This document shows, in pieces, positions 47,704 through 58,242 of a stretch of 64,000 nucleotides of DNA. The notes beneath the pieces are model-generated. The model did not search any database, was not told the origin of the DNA, and saw nothing but the letters and a program-made list of their open reading frames with translations. This stretch comes from Allantophomopsis cytisporea. Its lineage: Eukaryota; Ascomycota; Leotiomycetes; Phacidiales; Phacidiaceae. A program made the translations under genes and the position numbers. Numbering within the stretch: the stretch's first letter is position 1; every line of letters starts with the position of its first letter. The DNA lies in NCBI GenBank assembly GCA_024752435.1, contig CP103029.1, positions 558,001-622,000 of the forward strand, in the 5' to 3' direction.

Positions 47704-49259
47704 TCAAACCGCAACCCAGCTGCGATCTTGCTCTCTAGTATGCCAATCCCCCACGTCGGTCCTGATCTCTACGTCTGTCGTCTTCATAATGCCCATTCCT
47801 GCACTACCACTATGTATATCATCAACCGGATTGGTACTAGCTTTGACAATGCTTTTCGCACTGCCGGCATCGCCATCATATTCAAAGCTGCTATCATCTT
47901 CCATCATTGCGCCTCGCTTGTTCATCCTAGCCAGTGGTACAGACTTCGTTTGCGACTTGTATACATCCTGTGAAGCAGAGGCACCCGTGCCCTTGTGGTA
48001 TTTCGAGAGCCCATTCGAGCTGGAGTTGAGTTTCGAACGCAAGCCGAGTTTGAAGGAGATACTTCGAAGGAGCGGTTGCAGAGTTGGCCAACAGGCTACC
48101 CAAAAACCCACTTGGCCCTCAAGATCAGTCCAAATGGAGGCGAAAATGATACGGTATGTTCTGAGTACGTTAGTACAAATTCTGCGTGGTGCTTTAGGCA
48201 TGCACATACGTGTTTTGACTCATGTCGATATGAACGATGGCTAAGAATGTCAGCGAAATGGAGAAAATGAGCACATGGTATTGTTTACTAGCAAGACGTA
48301 TTATTCCGGTGACAATCACAAATAAGGCTACGGAGAAGACTCCGATAACTTTGAGCATATTGGTAGAGAATATCATCTTTTTGGATATTACCCAGATAGG
48401 GAGAGCTACCAGACAGATATCGAAGACTATGCCGAAACTAACTTGTTATCAGCTGCATCCCTATCCTTGTGCATGCTACTCACCTGGCATTCGTGTACAT
48501 CAGGATAGCCTCATGTTCAGGTGAGAGGCATTGTCGATTTGGTTTTACTTTGTTCCATAGGTCCCTATTGTATGTCAGAATTTGCTCAATCCGAAGGTTT
48601 ATATTACTTACGGAATGTGTTTACATTCGAATAATAATATGCAGAACGATACAATTGTTGTAATTGCAATTGCTGCAGCGAGAGTATACACCGCTCTCAA
48701 GAAGTTCTCTGTATATTATTAGACCCATGATGTTCGTCACTTGAGGAGATAATGATCTTACTTGCACGGTCAAGCCGTGGTAGGAAGAATACCACAGCCA
48801 GACGAACGAGTCCATTGCCAGAAAAGTAAAGGAGTTGCATTGTGGGTAATACCTGCATTTTGTTAACGCAGCATCTTCTTAATTGGCTGTTATGTTATAT
48901 ACTTTGAAAAACTTGTCCAAATTTTCGGGTTTAACTGTCGACTCGTCACGGCCAGCTCCCAATGAAACCTCTGAAGTTGTTGTCAATATTGAACACACTT
49001 CCAATTGAATTGCCAGTGCTCGCCTCTAATTTCAAGACTTGATAGTGTCGTAAGAATGGCCTTCGAAGTCAGTACATGAACCGTTAGGCATACTCTGTTA
49101 ACTTACATATGCAGCCAAGGCGAAGCCGTCATCGACACCCAGCGTCTTGGTCATGATACCGCGAACATATAACCTCAAAGAAACGAACAGTGTTGAGAAT
49201 GCAATCAGACATATATTGAGATCACGCGCCATATTGCCGCGAGGATTGCTGGATGCCAT
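47704..49259 (-). CDS. Rhodopsin-domain (SAT4/PTH11-like) seven-helix membrane protein
   Basis: Eight exons (49107-49259, 49024-49060, 48903-48970, 48762-48852, 48612-48708, 48484-48564, 48210-48437, 47704-48160) give 403 residues; every phase agrees. The second intron (48971-49023) would start with GC rather than GT. The sequence follows the fungal rhodopsin-domain family: LRLYVRGIMTKTLGVDDGFALAAY, EVSLGAGRDE, YFSGNGLVRLAVVFFLPRL, KNFLRAVYTLAAAIAITTIV, DLWNKVKPNRQCL, FDICLVALPIWVIS, TYRIIFASIWTDLEGQVGFWVACWPTLQPLL. The cytosolic tail is Ser/Asp-rich. Relatives include PTH11-like receptors used in surface sensing, but this member lacks a CFEM domain and its ligand is unknown. The N-terminus is short, so helix 1 may be partly missing. 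Confidence 0.85.
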
Positions 49260-52251
49260 CGTGGCTAATTAACAAGCTAAGCCCAGGTCAAGATGATGGT
49301 AGGTGCCTCGCTTTCCTATAACGCTGTAATCGGTGATCGGTGAAGAATGTAAGTGAAGTTCAGGCGCTTTGATATCCTCGGGAGATGTAGTTAGTTCGAG
49401 AGAGACGGAGATGAAAGTGTATTCGAGAGTTCACGGGCAGTAGTTCTAGCATTTAACCTCATCCGCCGCGTAGACCCCGAAGCTAAGCTGTCTAGGGAAA
49501 TTTCAAGAGTTGGTGTCTTCATGGCATTACCTGAAGACTCGATAGACGTTCGAGGCAGTCGCATCACATCCTGGGGTCACCGGGACAGGCTTTGCCGCGA
49601 AGGGTGCACCAGATCTCGAGACTTCAAGGGGCGTTGGAGGCTGCGTGCGGCATTGATGATGCACGAATGGAGAGTATAAGCGACATATAGATTCGATGAC
49701 TGACAACCTTCCTCGCTTCTACGGGCAATCCATGAGTATTTCGACCGTAAATGAATTCAGTTACCCTAGTATGTTATGTATGTGCGTATGTACATGTAAC
49801 AGGCAGAATATGAGAGGTCAGCATTATTGTCCAATGATTGATTGCGCAGGCGAAATACTTTGGACATATCTCATACATTTAGCTTAATACCGTCCATTTA
49901 TGCTTCCCAAGTCACAATAAGGCTCTGTAAAAGTCCTGGATGTTTATCGTCGCTATGTAAGTGGCGATATAAATCCATACAAAGTAAAAGAAATAGAGAA
50001 TGCATTGGGTGGTCCATCACACGGCTCCGCGGCACCCAGCGTCGTAATGCAGTCTGCAACGTGAAAATATATTGCCGCAAAAAACATTGCAAGCAGTGAA
50101 GTTTCCTGCATATTTCCGACTCAGACATTCATCATTCTTCTCTTTGGCAGCTTCAGCCGCCGCTAGAGCTGCGAAGTTGGAACGACTCGCTATTATTTAC
50201 TGTAAATATTACGTACATTGCGCTCGAATGTCAACTTGAAGATATGCTCTTGCAGTAACAGATCAACTTATCTCAAGAGTCTGGAACACACATGTCAGCA
50301 TCGGACCATCGTTTTCGGGGAAGGGACCTGGAGTTGGCGGAAGGGTATAGATTGAAATTCCACGAGAGTGCGAGAAAATTGATGTACTGAGTAGAGAGAT
50401 TTTTGATGGACTCTGCGTCGAGACGACATAAAATTTCTGGCATGAGATAGAGCAGTGAGCAACATGATTCGTAAGATCCAAGCCACTTCACTCGATGCAT
50501 GAGTAGTGGAGTCTAAATTTCCGTGAGGTTGATGTACCATTTTCCCCGGACGGTTCTTGTCGCCAAACCCTGTCTACAATATTATTTCCCATGTCAATAT
50601 GTACTCGTACTGTCAACTCTTGCTGATGGAAGTAGTTGACGCTGCGAGCACGGTACCATAAGCCTTGTTAGGGGATAATACACAGTAGCTTCGACCCACT
50701 AACTCCACACCTTCTAACGCACGGCTTCACACCGATCTCCACCGCGCCCACTTAAGATTAAGCATAAACATAGTCTGTTTGGCTGCAATATCATTCGAGA
50801 GATTCTACAAACTTTCACTAACTGTCTGGTATTCTGATATGTATGTATATGTGTCTCACTTGATGATTGAGACGGTACCTTCATAGGCGACCGGAGTGAA
50901 TTGGGCTGCTTATACGAGTTGAGAATTTGACAAGGTAGAGTTTCATCTGCATTCCTTGCTAGAACCAACGCCGACATGTATTTTGACATTTTTCATCACT
51001 GTGCTTCTCATCTTCTAATTCCCCGGATCTTTCCAGAAAACAGAATAACCCTGTCCAAGGTAGTCCTGCATTAAGTTTTGTGGAAACTGCAAAATCTTCC
51101 TTGTGTCCAATATCTGTTGGTTTTACCGGCCTACCATATAGTTATCCATGTGCATACATGCATACTTACTAGGCTTTGAAGATTTCGGAGACGCCTTCCA
51201 TTTTCAAATTTCGCCGAATTCCTCTGCCTTCCCAGTCACATCTTAGGAACCTGAGGTAATTGATATTTCTTCAAGTGTCTTGATTCTCCTAAAATGCGTA
51301 TTATCTAAGCCCCCGCTCGCCTCACGGCTGAAGTCAACCACATGTTGGAATCGCCAAGGACCATTAACTAGGTATATTGCATTTACATCCTACTAGTAAG
51401 GTTGTTGTCATTATTCCAAGATTAATCTCACCTGTTATATCGCGGAATAATTCAGAGCCAAGCAAAGCCCCATTGTTGTTGCAGAGGTAAAGAATTCGTC
51501 AGACGGTTCTTAGACACTTTTAATCTGGAGAGGTCGTGTATCTGAACATTGTTGAGGTAGCTTTCTCTCGGATATTGATACAAAACCATACAAAACCGTA
51601 CAGCTGATCCAAGTCTGCGCTTCTTTCTACTTACACTATGATGAATCATTCTCAGAGAGGCAATGGTCTCCAAAAAGCCTGACGTGATACTGCTCTTCAA
51701 GCAACAGTTTATACATTCAAGTAATTTTTTCATGAACTTGATGAGGCACAATACTCTCACAATTTGTATTGTCCGAGTTACTCCCGCAGCTACAAAGATA
51801 TCGGACCAACATATGTAGATACTTGAGCCATCATGACCCTGACACCAACATTCGGGCCCATATGCCCGGAACCAACATATTACCCCTAAGCATCTTTGAA
51901 TATGTGCATATCAATAGATCCCGTGAATCGCATAACGTCTCTATTGAAGAATTCGGCTCGAACACTAGTACTCCTATGTTTATGTTCACCAAAATTATAC
52001 ATGAGCAGGGTATCTTAGAATTTTATGTCAAACAGAGACTGCACATGTAAGAACCTAAATTGGCACGGGAAGCACTCATCATACAGGATCAATGGATCCC
52101 CGATGCAATTTCCTATGATCTCTTTGCTCATTCCTTTGGTCTCCAGTTATAAACAATATCATGCACAAGGTTTTACTCTGATTCTAAACACTTAAGAAGC
52201 GAGCTTCTTTTCTAACTTGAGTGTCACAAACTTTTAGACATTACTGTCACA
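49260..52251. other. Long intergenic region
   Basis: This 3-kb spacer lies between the divergent rhodopsin-domain and tyrosinase genes. Frames of 60-100 codons occur on both strands but lack homology or plausible splicing. A TATA box for tyrosinase lies at 52148-52153. No RNA gene or repeat was recognised. Confidence 0.4.
52148..52153 (+). promoter_or_regulatory. TATA box of tyrosinase gene
   Basis: TATAAA lies about 100 bp upstream of the start codon at 52252. Confidence 0.5.
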
Positions 52252-53615
52252 ATGAAGTTTACAGAACTTACTGTGCTGGGTTCGCTCGCAACTCTTGCCC
52301 TATCTTTTCCACATCTATCTGGAACCTGCTCGAATCCTGCAGTGCGCCAGGAATGGTAAAACTCAACCGTAACTTGACATGGCTTGTCCACATCTTCTAA
52401 CAACTAGCGCAGGAGGAGTCTTAGCAAAGCAGATCAGCTTTCATACATTGAAGCTGTCAAGTGCCTCCAATCCTTGCCGGGAGAGACACAGAATCTGTTC
52501 TCGGGAGTAAGGAATCGGTTTGATGACTTCCAAGGCCTGCATATTAACTTGACTGATACAATTCACTTCGTTGTAAGTCTTATGGCCCCGAATGAGTGAG
52601 TGTGGTTCTACATACTAATGATGGCAGGGACTCTTTCAACCGTGTGTATACCGTACCATATATTATCTCATGACTCTGACAGTTACAGATGGCATCGACT
52701 ATTCACGGCAACGTATGAATATAACCTCCAAACCAAGTGTGGATGGACAAAGGGACAGCCATATTGGGACTGGAGCCTAGACGCTGTGTCTGAGGAAGCT
52801 TTTCTCAAATCCCCTGTCTTCGATGCTACGTATGGCTTTGGAGGTAATGGCCCTTACATTAACAGTACCAACGACACTTCTGTTCGTCTCCATATTCCAG
52901 GAAAGACAGGTGGTGGTAAGTCGAGGATGTCTACTCAAATTTGTGATTCACTAATATAAATTAGGCTGCGTCGAAGATGGACCTTTTGTCGATATGTCTG
53001 TCAACATGGGGCCAGGCCTCAACACCTCCTATAATCCGCGTTGCTTAACACGCGATTTCAGTCCTTGGTTCGCTACTCAGAAGCTCAATGCCTCTCTCGT
53101 TGATTGGACGCTTCGCGGGAGTAATTTCTCAGAGTTCGACATTCGTGTTCAAGGCGCCATTGATGTTGATGGCACGACCTACCATGGAGGTGGGCATCTA
53201 TCGGTTGGGGGAGATCTAGGCGTTGTAAGCTTTTCTTGTACACAATATCACGCACTTATGCTGATCAATCAGGTCGGTGATGTTTATGCCAGTCCGGCAG
53301 ATCCTCTGTTCTTCCTTCATCATGCTAACATGGATCGCCTCTGGAACCAATGGCAGCGATATGGTGAGTATAGCTCTGTTGTATCAAGTAAAGGAACTGA
53401 CATTTCGTTTAGATTTCCCAGTAAGAAGCAAAGATATTGCGGGCCCAATTACTCAATTTGGGTACCCGTTTGACTTCTTTGGCTATATTCCAACTGCCAA
53501 CGTCACTCTCGATACGCCGCTAAAGTTTGAAGAGCTGATTCCCGGTACACCAACCGTCAATATCTCAGAAGTTATGGATATTCGTGGTGGGAGGCTTTGT
53601 TATTTGTATGTTTGA
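52252..53615 (+). CDS. Small secreted tyrosinase (type-3 copper oxidase)
   Basis: Seven exons (52252-52355, 52413-52572, 52628-52641, 52689-52915, 52965-53224, 53273-53363, 53413-53615) give 352 residues. Exon 3 is just 14 nt (GLFQ plus two bases of Pro), yet it lies inside the copper site. A signal peptide opens the protein (MKFTELTVLGSLATLALS). Copper A histidines are His78, His86 and His95 in GLHINLTDTIHFVGLFQPWHRLF. Copper B comes from His242, His246 (TYHGGGH) and the HH pair at 271-272 in DPLFFLHHANMDRLWNQWQ. The enzyme should oxidise phenols to quinones outside the cell, in melanin formation or detoxification of plant phenolics. It lacks the long C-terminal activation domain of intracellular tyrosinases. 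Confidence 0.92.
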
Positions 53616-54143
53616 ACTGTTATAGTGGTAGCAATCAGACGTTGATGTATTTCTAAACTCTGCACTGTTTACGATACTGTCCCTAAATCGCAGCATAGTA
53701 GCGAGGATAGCCTTTAATTTATATTCAACTTGCATAAACTTTTTGGCATATTTCAGTCGAGGTTGGTTAGAATGATCTCTTTGTCGACTTTGAGACTGGT
53801 TGGAGACCACATCGGACATCTATGGCCAAGTACTATAGAGAAGATCTGCCTGCATACAAGAAGCAGATATGACAGTGACTGAAAGTAGGGGAAAATGATG
53901 ATAAGTGAAATAGCCAGTATTCATGACATTCTTACACTTTATATGTTCTTTTCCAACAATGGGGGTTGCCCATCTATGATGATAGTTGAGGTTAAGCAGG
54001 CATTCGAGGCACAGACCACAATGCTTCTTCAACCTCGTCTTATCGCAATCCCACTATCGAATCACTTCAATCAACCTCATCTTCAAAAATTCCGTTCAAC
54101 TACTTTCAGAAGATCTTGTATAAACTAAAGGCGCTCTTTCAGA
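53616..54143. other. Intergenic
   Basis: This 528-bp spacer holds the tyrosinase 3' flank and the oxidoreductase promoter. No gene was recognised. Confidence 0.4.
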
Positions 54144-55620
54144 ATGACTGTCCTCAAGGAAAGCGGGAAGGCCGGGTTGCCCACACCTAACTCCACAGCT
54201 TCATTCTGGCACAGTCAACCCTCCAAACGTCTTACTGGCCATCGAACGACCGCCCATGTCCCACCTAAAGCAGACGTCGTGATCATCGGAAGTGGAATCT
54301 CCGGAGCTTTTGCAGCGCATTGGCTTAAGCAAAGTGCTCCCGAAACCAATGTAGTGATGCTCGAGGCCCGAGAGGCGTGCTGGGGAGCTACCGGACGTGT
54401 AAGCAAACCTGGTACTCATATCATCGAGCAGTTCTAACGACACGTAGAATGGTGGCCACTGTCAGCCAAATGTTTACTTGAACACCCCAGAGATTGGATC
54501 ATTTGAATTACGCAATCTGGAGACCGTGAAGAAGTTCATTGAAGACAATGATATTCAATGTGATTGGAGATCATTACCTGGAGTCCATGGCTACCTCTCA
54601 AAAACAATGTTCAATTTTGCAGTCGAAGCCCTTGAGACCTTGAAGAAACTCGATGCAAATTTGGCCGACCAAGTTAGCGTAATCACATCTTCATCGACAA
54701 ATCCATCTCTCGCAGATTTACGAGTCTCAAATGCAGTAGGCGCAATAAGGCAAAAGAATGCCGCTTCATTGTGGCCATACAAGCTTGTCGCCTGGATCCT
54801 TGAGTCTCTTCTGGATACCAAAGGCTTCAACTTGCAAACCAACACACCGGTCACCCACCTACAGTCTCACTCATCTTCATGGATTATTCACACATCTCGA
54901 GGCCAGATCACAGCTCCGAGAGTCCTCCTATGCACAAATGCATACACTTCGCACCTCCTGCCCAAACTCAGTGAAATCATTGTTCCAGTCCGCGGCGAAA
55001 TGTCCTCTCTTATCCCACCTCCGGGAGCCATTTCATCGCCCCTTCAAACCTCCTTTGGCTTTTTGGGCCATCTTCATCAAAACCTCGATCAAGATGACTA
55101 CCTCGTTCAGCGGCCCATCCAAGATGGCGGTGAATTAATGTTTGGTGGTGCAAGATCTTATGCAAAGGGAGCTGGAGTGGGTGTTAGTGATGATTCAAGC
55201 ATCGATGAGCCAGCAGCAGCGTACCTGCGCCGAGAAATCCTTAATATGCTAGATATCACGTCTGAAAGCGAAGGAGTCAAGGAATTAAAGGCAAGTTACC
55301 AGTGGAGTGGCATCATGGGTTATAGTCGCGACGGGCATCCATGGGTTGGACCTGTGCCAGAAGCTGTTGCTGGCGGTCAAGGACTTTACGTTTGTGCAGG
55401 ATTCACAGGGCATGGGATGCCAAATACTTCTCTTTGTGCCAAAGCTGCCGTTGATTCGATGTTAGGGCAGAAGGCAGACTTACCAGGCGCATTCTGGATC
55501 TCAGAGCAGAGATTGGAAAGCGCAGGAGCCTTGATGACAGTCAAGGAAGCTGATGAAGCTCAGATGAAGTCTGAGTTGTTGAATCAGACCTCTGTAAACG
55601 AGGGCTACGTGCAACAGTGA
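54144..55620 (+). CDS. FAD-dependent oxidoreductase (DAO family)
   Basis: Two exons (54144-54398, 54448-55620) give 475 residues. The FAD-binding Rossmann motif is ADVVIIGSGISGAFAAHWL near residue 43, followed by EAREACWGATGRNGGHCQPN. The intron separates R and N of that motif and is a regular GT-AG. The C-terminal part has YQWSGIMGYSRDGHPWVGP and YVCAGFTGHGMPNTSLCAKAA, the second FAD contact. Family members oxidise amino acids, sarcosine-like amines or gamma-glutamyl-putrescine; the substrate is open here. There is no signal peptide or obvious PTS1 (ends YVQQ), so it is probably cytosolic. Confidence 0.92.
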
Positions 55621-55798
55621 ATACAATGTTTCATCCCTCATTCAACAAATTGCATAAAACTGTAAACAGTTAACTATATATATATAAACGAATAGCAATG
55701 GAGATTTCGTCTTCTGTTGAGTTGCATGTCATGTACAGCGTATATGCTCGCTTCAATCCCACCAACCTGAACGCCAAAATCGCAAAATCGCACCAGAA

Positions 55799-56941
55799 CT
55801 ACCAGAAGCCCCCTGTTTGTAGCGCTTTGTTGAAGTTGTATGCGTGATTTGCAGTAGTACCACACGCACTCTCATTGCGTCTCTCAAAAGCCTTCGGTAA
55901 CCATCCCTGAATCCTTTCAATGCGGTTTGCGTTCGAAGGATGAGTGCTGATCCACTCAGGAACTTCATTAGTATCTGCTTGCTGCATTCTTTGCCAGAGG
56001 CCTACAGCAGCCTCTGGATTGTAACAAGCTTGCGCCATCATCAGCAATCCCATATAGTCGGCTTCACTCTCTTGCTTTCTGCTTGCTGGCCTTGTAATCC
56101 CAAAATCTAGTGCCATCCTTCCAAGTACGTTGGCTGAGAATCCCCCATCAAAATATGCCGAGATAGCATACATGCTCCACAGTATTGGCGTAATCATAAT
56201 AGCGGATGACATACGCTCGGCACTGTGCTTTGCTACAGTGTGGGCGATTTCATGTCCGAGAACGGCTGCGAGACCATCGTCGCTGCCACAAATTGGGAGT
56301 ATGCCTGCGTATACGAAAACCTTCCCACCTGGAATGACAAATGCGTTCTTTTCTGAGGGACATCAGAATTGCGATAATCGAATTATGGGCACCAGAGACT
56401 TACCGGGTGAGTTAATCACATTTACTTCCCAATTTACATGCTCCAATCCACATGCAGGTATCAATCTGTTCATCACTCGCTGAACCTGTAGAACTCTTCT
56501 ATCCCACTCTGGTAATATTGCTCGTCCGCTTTCTTGCATGATTTGCTGGTACATCATTTGTCCTTCCTGTTCCACCCTCTCCTCGGAGAAGCAGTTGAAT
56601 CTTCTCCGTCCGGTCTGTGGGACTTCTTCGAGATTGCTGACATAGAATATCGTCCCGGCTCCAACAGCCACCACCACAATGATCTTCGTATTATGCGATC
56701 GAGCCACTGAGCCTATAGTTCTGTGAGGAACGAGTGGACGGGCATTCTGTAAACGATAGATATGCCATTCTTCGGGTGTCATTCCGGAGCCTCGTGGTGG
56801 ACGAGGAAGGTGAGATGCATTGCGGAAGGTTTGTTGTGGTAGCCTGCATTGAAGTTGATGGATCGATGGTCTGAGTAGTGGTTTTGGTAGTGTGGGTTTG
56901 ATGCTTCGAGGAGCTATTGATCGGAAAGCCCGAGGAAACAT
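55799..56941 (-). CDS. oma1: Mitochondrial metalloendopeptidase OMA1 (M48 family)
   Basis: Two exons (56404-56941, 55799-56352) give 363 residues. The ATG at 56941 starts a typical mitochondrial presequence (MFPRAFRSIAPRSIKPTLPK); an upstream in-frame ATG at 57007 is less likely. One membrane helix (IIVVVAVGAGTIFYV, about 87-101) precedes the protease domain. The zinc motif is HEIAH (213-217) in VLGHEIAHTVAKHSAER. The third ligand is in RKQESEADYMGLLMMA, and THPSNANRIERI is the conserved end motif. OMA1 sits in the inner mitochondrial membrane and cleaves proteins under stress, including the OPA1/Mgm1-type fusion machinery in other organisms and misfolded Oxa1-type proteins in yeast. Confidence 0.93.
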
Positions 56942-57112
56942 CTGGTATACGCAGCCAGAGGCTATGATTTCTTGTTTCGCAGGGATGAGGGTGTATCGCA
57001 GAATCACTTATCATTTGTTTCTTTGCTGATGACGATGCTGCAAATAAGGCTGACGAGGCTGGCTATTACGTCGGTAGAGACGAAAAATAAGGCAAAATAA
57101 GGTACCGACCGT

Positions 57113-57161
57113 ACTTTACCTTACCTTACCTTAGTGTTTACCTTACCTACCTTACCTCACC
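57113..57161. repeat. TTACC/CTTAC simple repeat
   Basis: TTACC recurs about seven times with small interruptions. It is not a regular telomere repeat (fungal telomeres are usually TTAGGG). Confidence 0.8.
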
Positions 57162-57252
57162 CAAGGTATCTTAAGGTTTGGCTGGTACTACTTGGGTCTT
57201 CAGGTGGCTAAGCTTACTCACAAGCCTCCGTGGAGTGGGGTTGGTGGCTAAA

Positions 57253-57281
57253 CGGAGCGGAGCGGAGCGGAGCGGAGCGGG
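57253..57281. repeat. CGGAG pentanucleotide repeat
   Basis: Five perfect CGGAG units are followed by a partial sixth. Confidence 0.9.
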
Positions 57282-58242
57282 TTATGCGGGCGGGAACAGA
57301 TGAGAGGAGATATGTACATGATGTGGGTGGTGAGCAGTAAGTTCAACCCTCCAACTTTACGACATTACTCTTGTGTGTCAGTGTGACTTTGTGCTCCGTC
57401 AGATGTACCAAAAATGACAGGCTCATAGCAAAGGAACAACACCAAGATCACGATGTTGATTACCATTCCCAGCTCAATCCAACTGACGAGACTACAACTA
57501 TCATTCCATCACGTGAATGCGAACCATTACGTGTTTCCTTTCCTTGCAAATACATACAATACTATGCAAGGCAAGGCGTCTAAAACATTTCTCATCGCCC
57601 AGGCAACTTTGCAGCTCTTCCCACCACCTATAATTGGATCTTAACCGCCATCCTTCGAAAAGTATGGTTATGAGGAGTCATTTATCTCCTACATGCACGC
57701 TTCTGTCTGCCCTGCCGTGATTTCTTCCCTTGACTGTTCCTCGTTTCTTCATCTGAGACTCAACCATCCATCTCGTCTCCTTTCCTTCCCGTCTCCACAT
57801 TTTCCCTTTCTCCACGCGAGCTTTCTCTTCTGTCTGTGCCTAGGCGTTGTACACTGTTATCCAAGTTATCTGTGCTTGCGCGTTTCTCAGCCGGCTTGGT
57901 ATAGAGCAGTTGTTTTCAACCTTCTTTCCTATAGCCTCAAAAATAATTCTGCATTTTCACGTCCGTGATTCTTTTGCTCTACACTCACAGCCTCTTACTG
58001 ACAACCGCGCGAAAGCATTTCATTGCATCGAGATTGACCTTATAGCTCCACTTCTATCTTCGCATCTCTTATCTACGTCGCAAGACGACATCGCGACACG
58101 AACTCTCCACGTCGAATCCCGATCATAGCTTCACTCTTAGCGAGAGAGTGTGCTCGAATACCCATAGAATCTCCCTTCCGGTGCGCAAATTCGAGTTTCC
58201 TACACTCAATGCAATCAGAAGTCTCGAGTCCAGCTCTTGCCC

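Larger units (their letters stand above)
56942..58242. other. Divergent intergenic region with simple repeats
   Basis: This region contains OMA1 promoter sequences, a CTTAC-type repeat (57113-57161) and a CGGAG repeat (57253-57281). The 500 bp before 58243 are pyrimidine-rich, with short open frames that are best read as 5'UTR with possible uORFs. Confidence 0.5.

Noticed and set aside
49440..49500. Possible dispersed 5S rRNA or tRNA gene
   Set aside because: A CCCCGAAGCTAAGCTG phrase looked RNA-like, but no matching stems, box A/C or B-box could be assembled.
57113..57161. Possible telomere-like or internal telomeric repeat
   Set aside because: The unit is TTACC with interruptions, not TTAGGG, and the flanks are ordinary genes.
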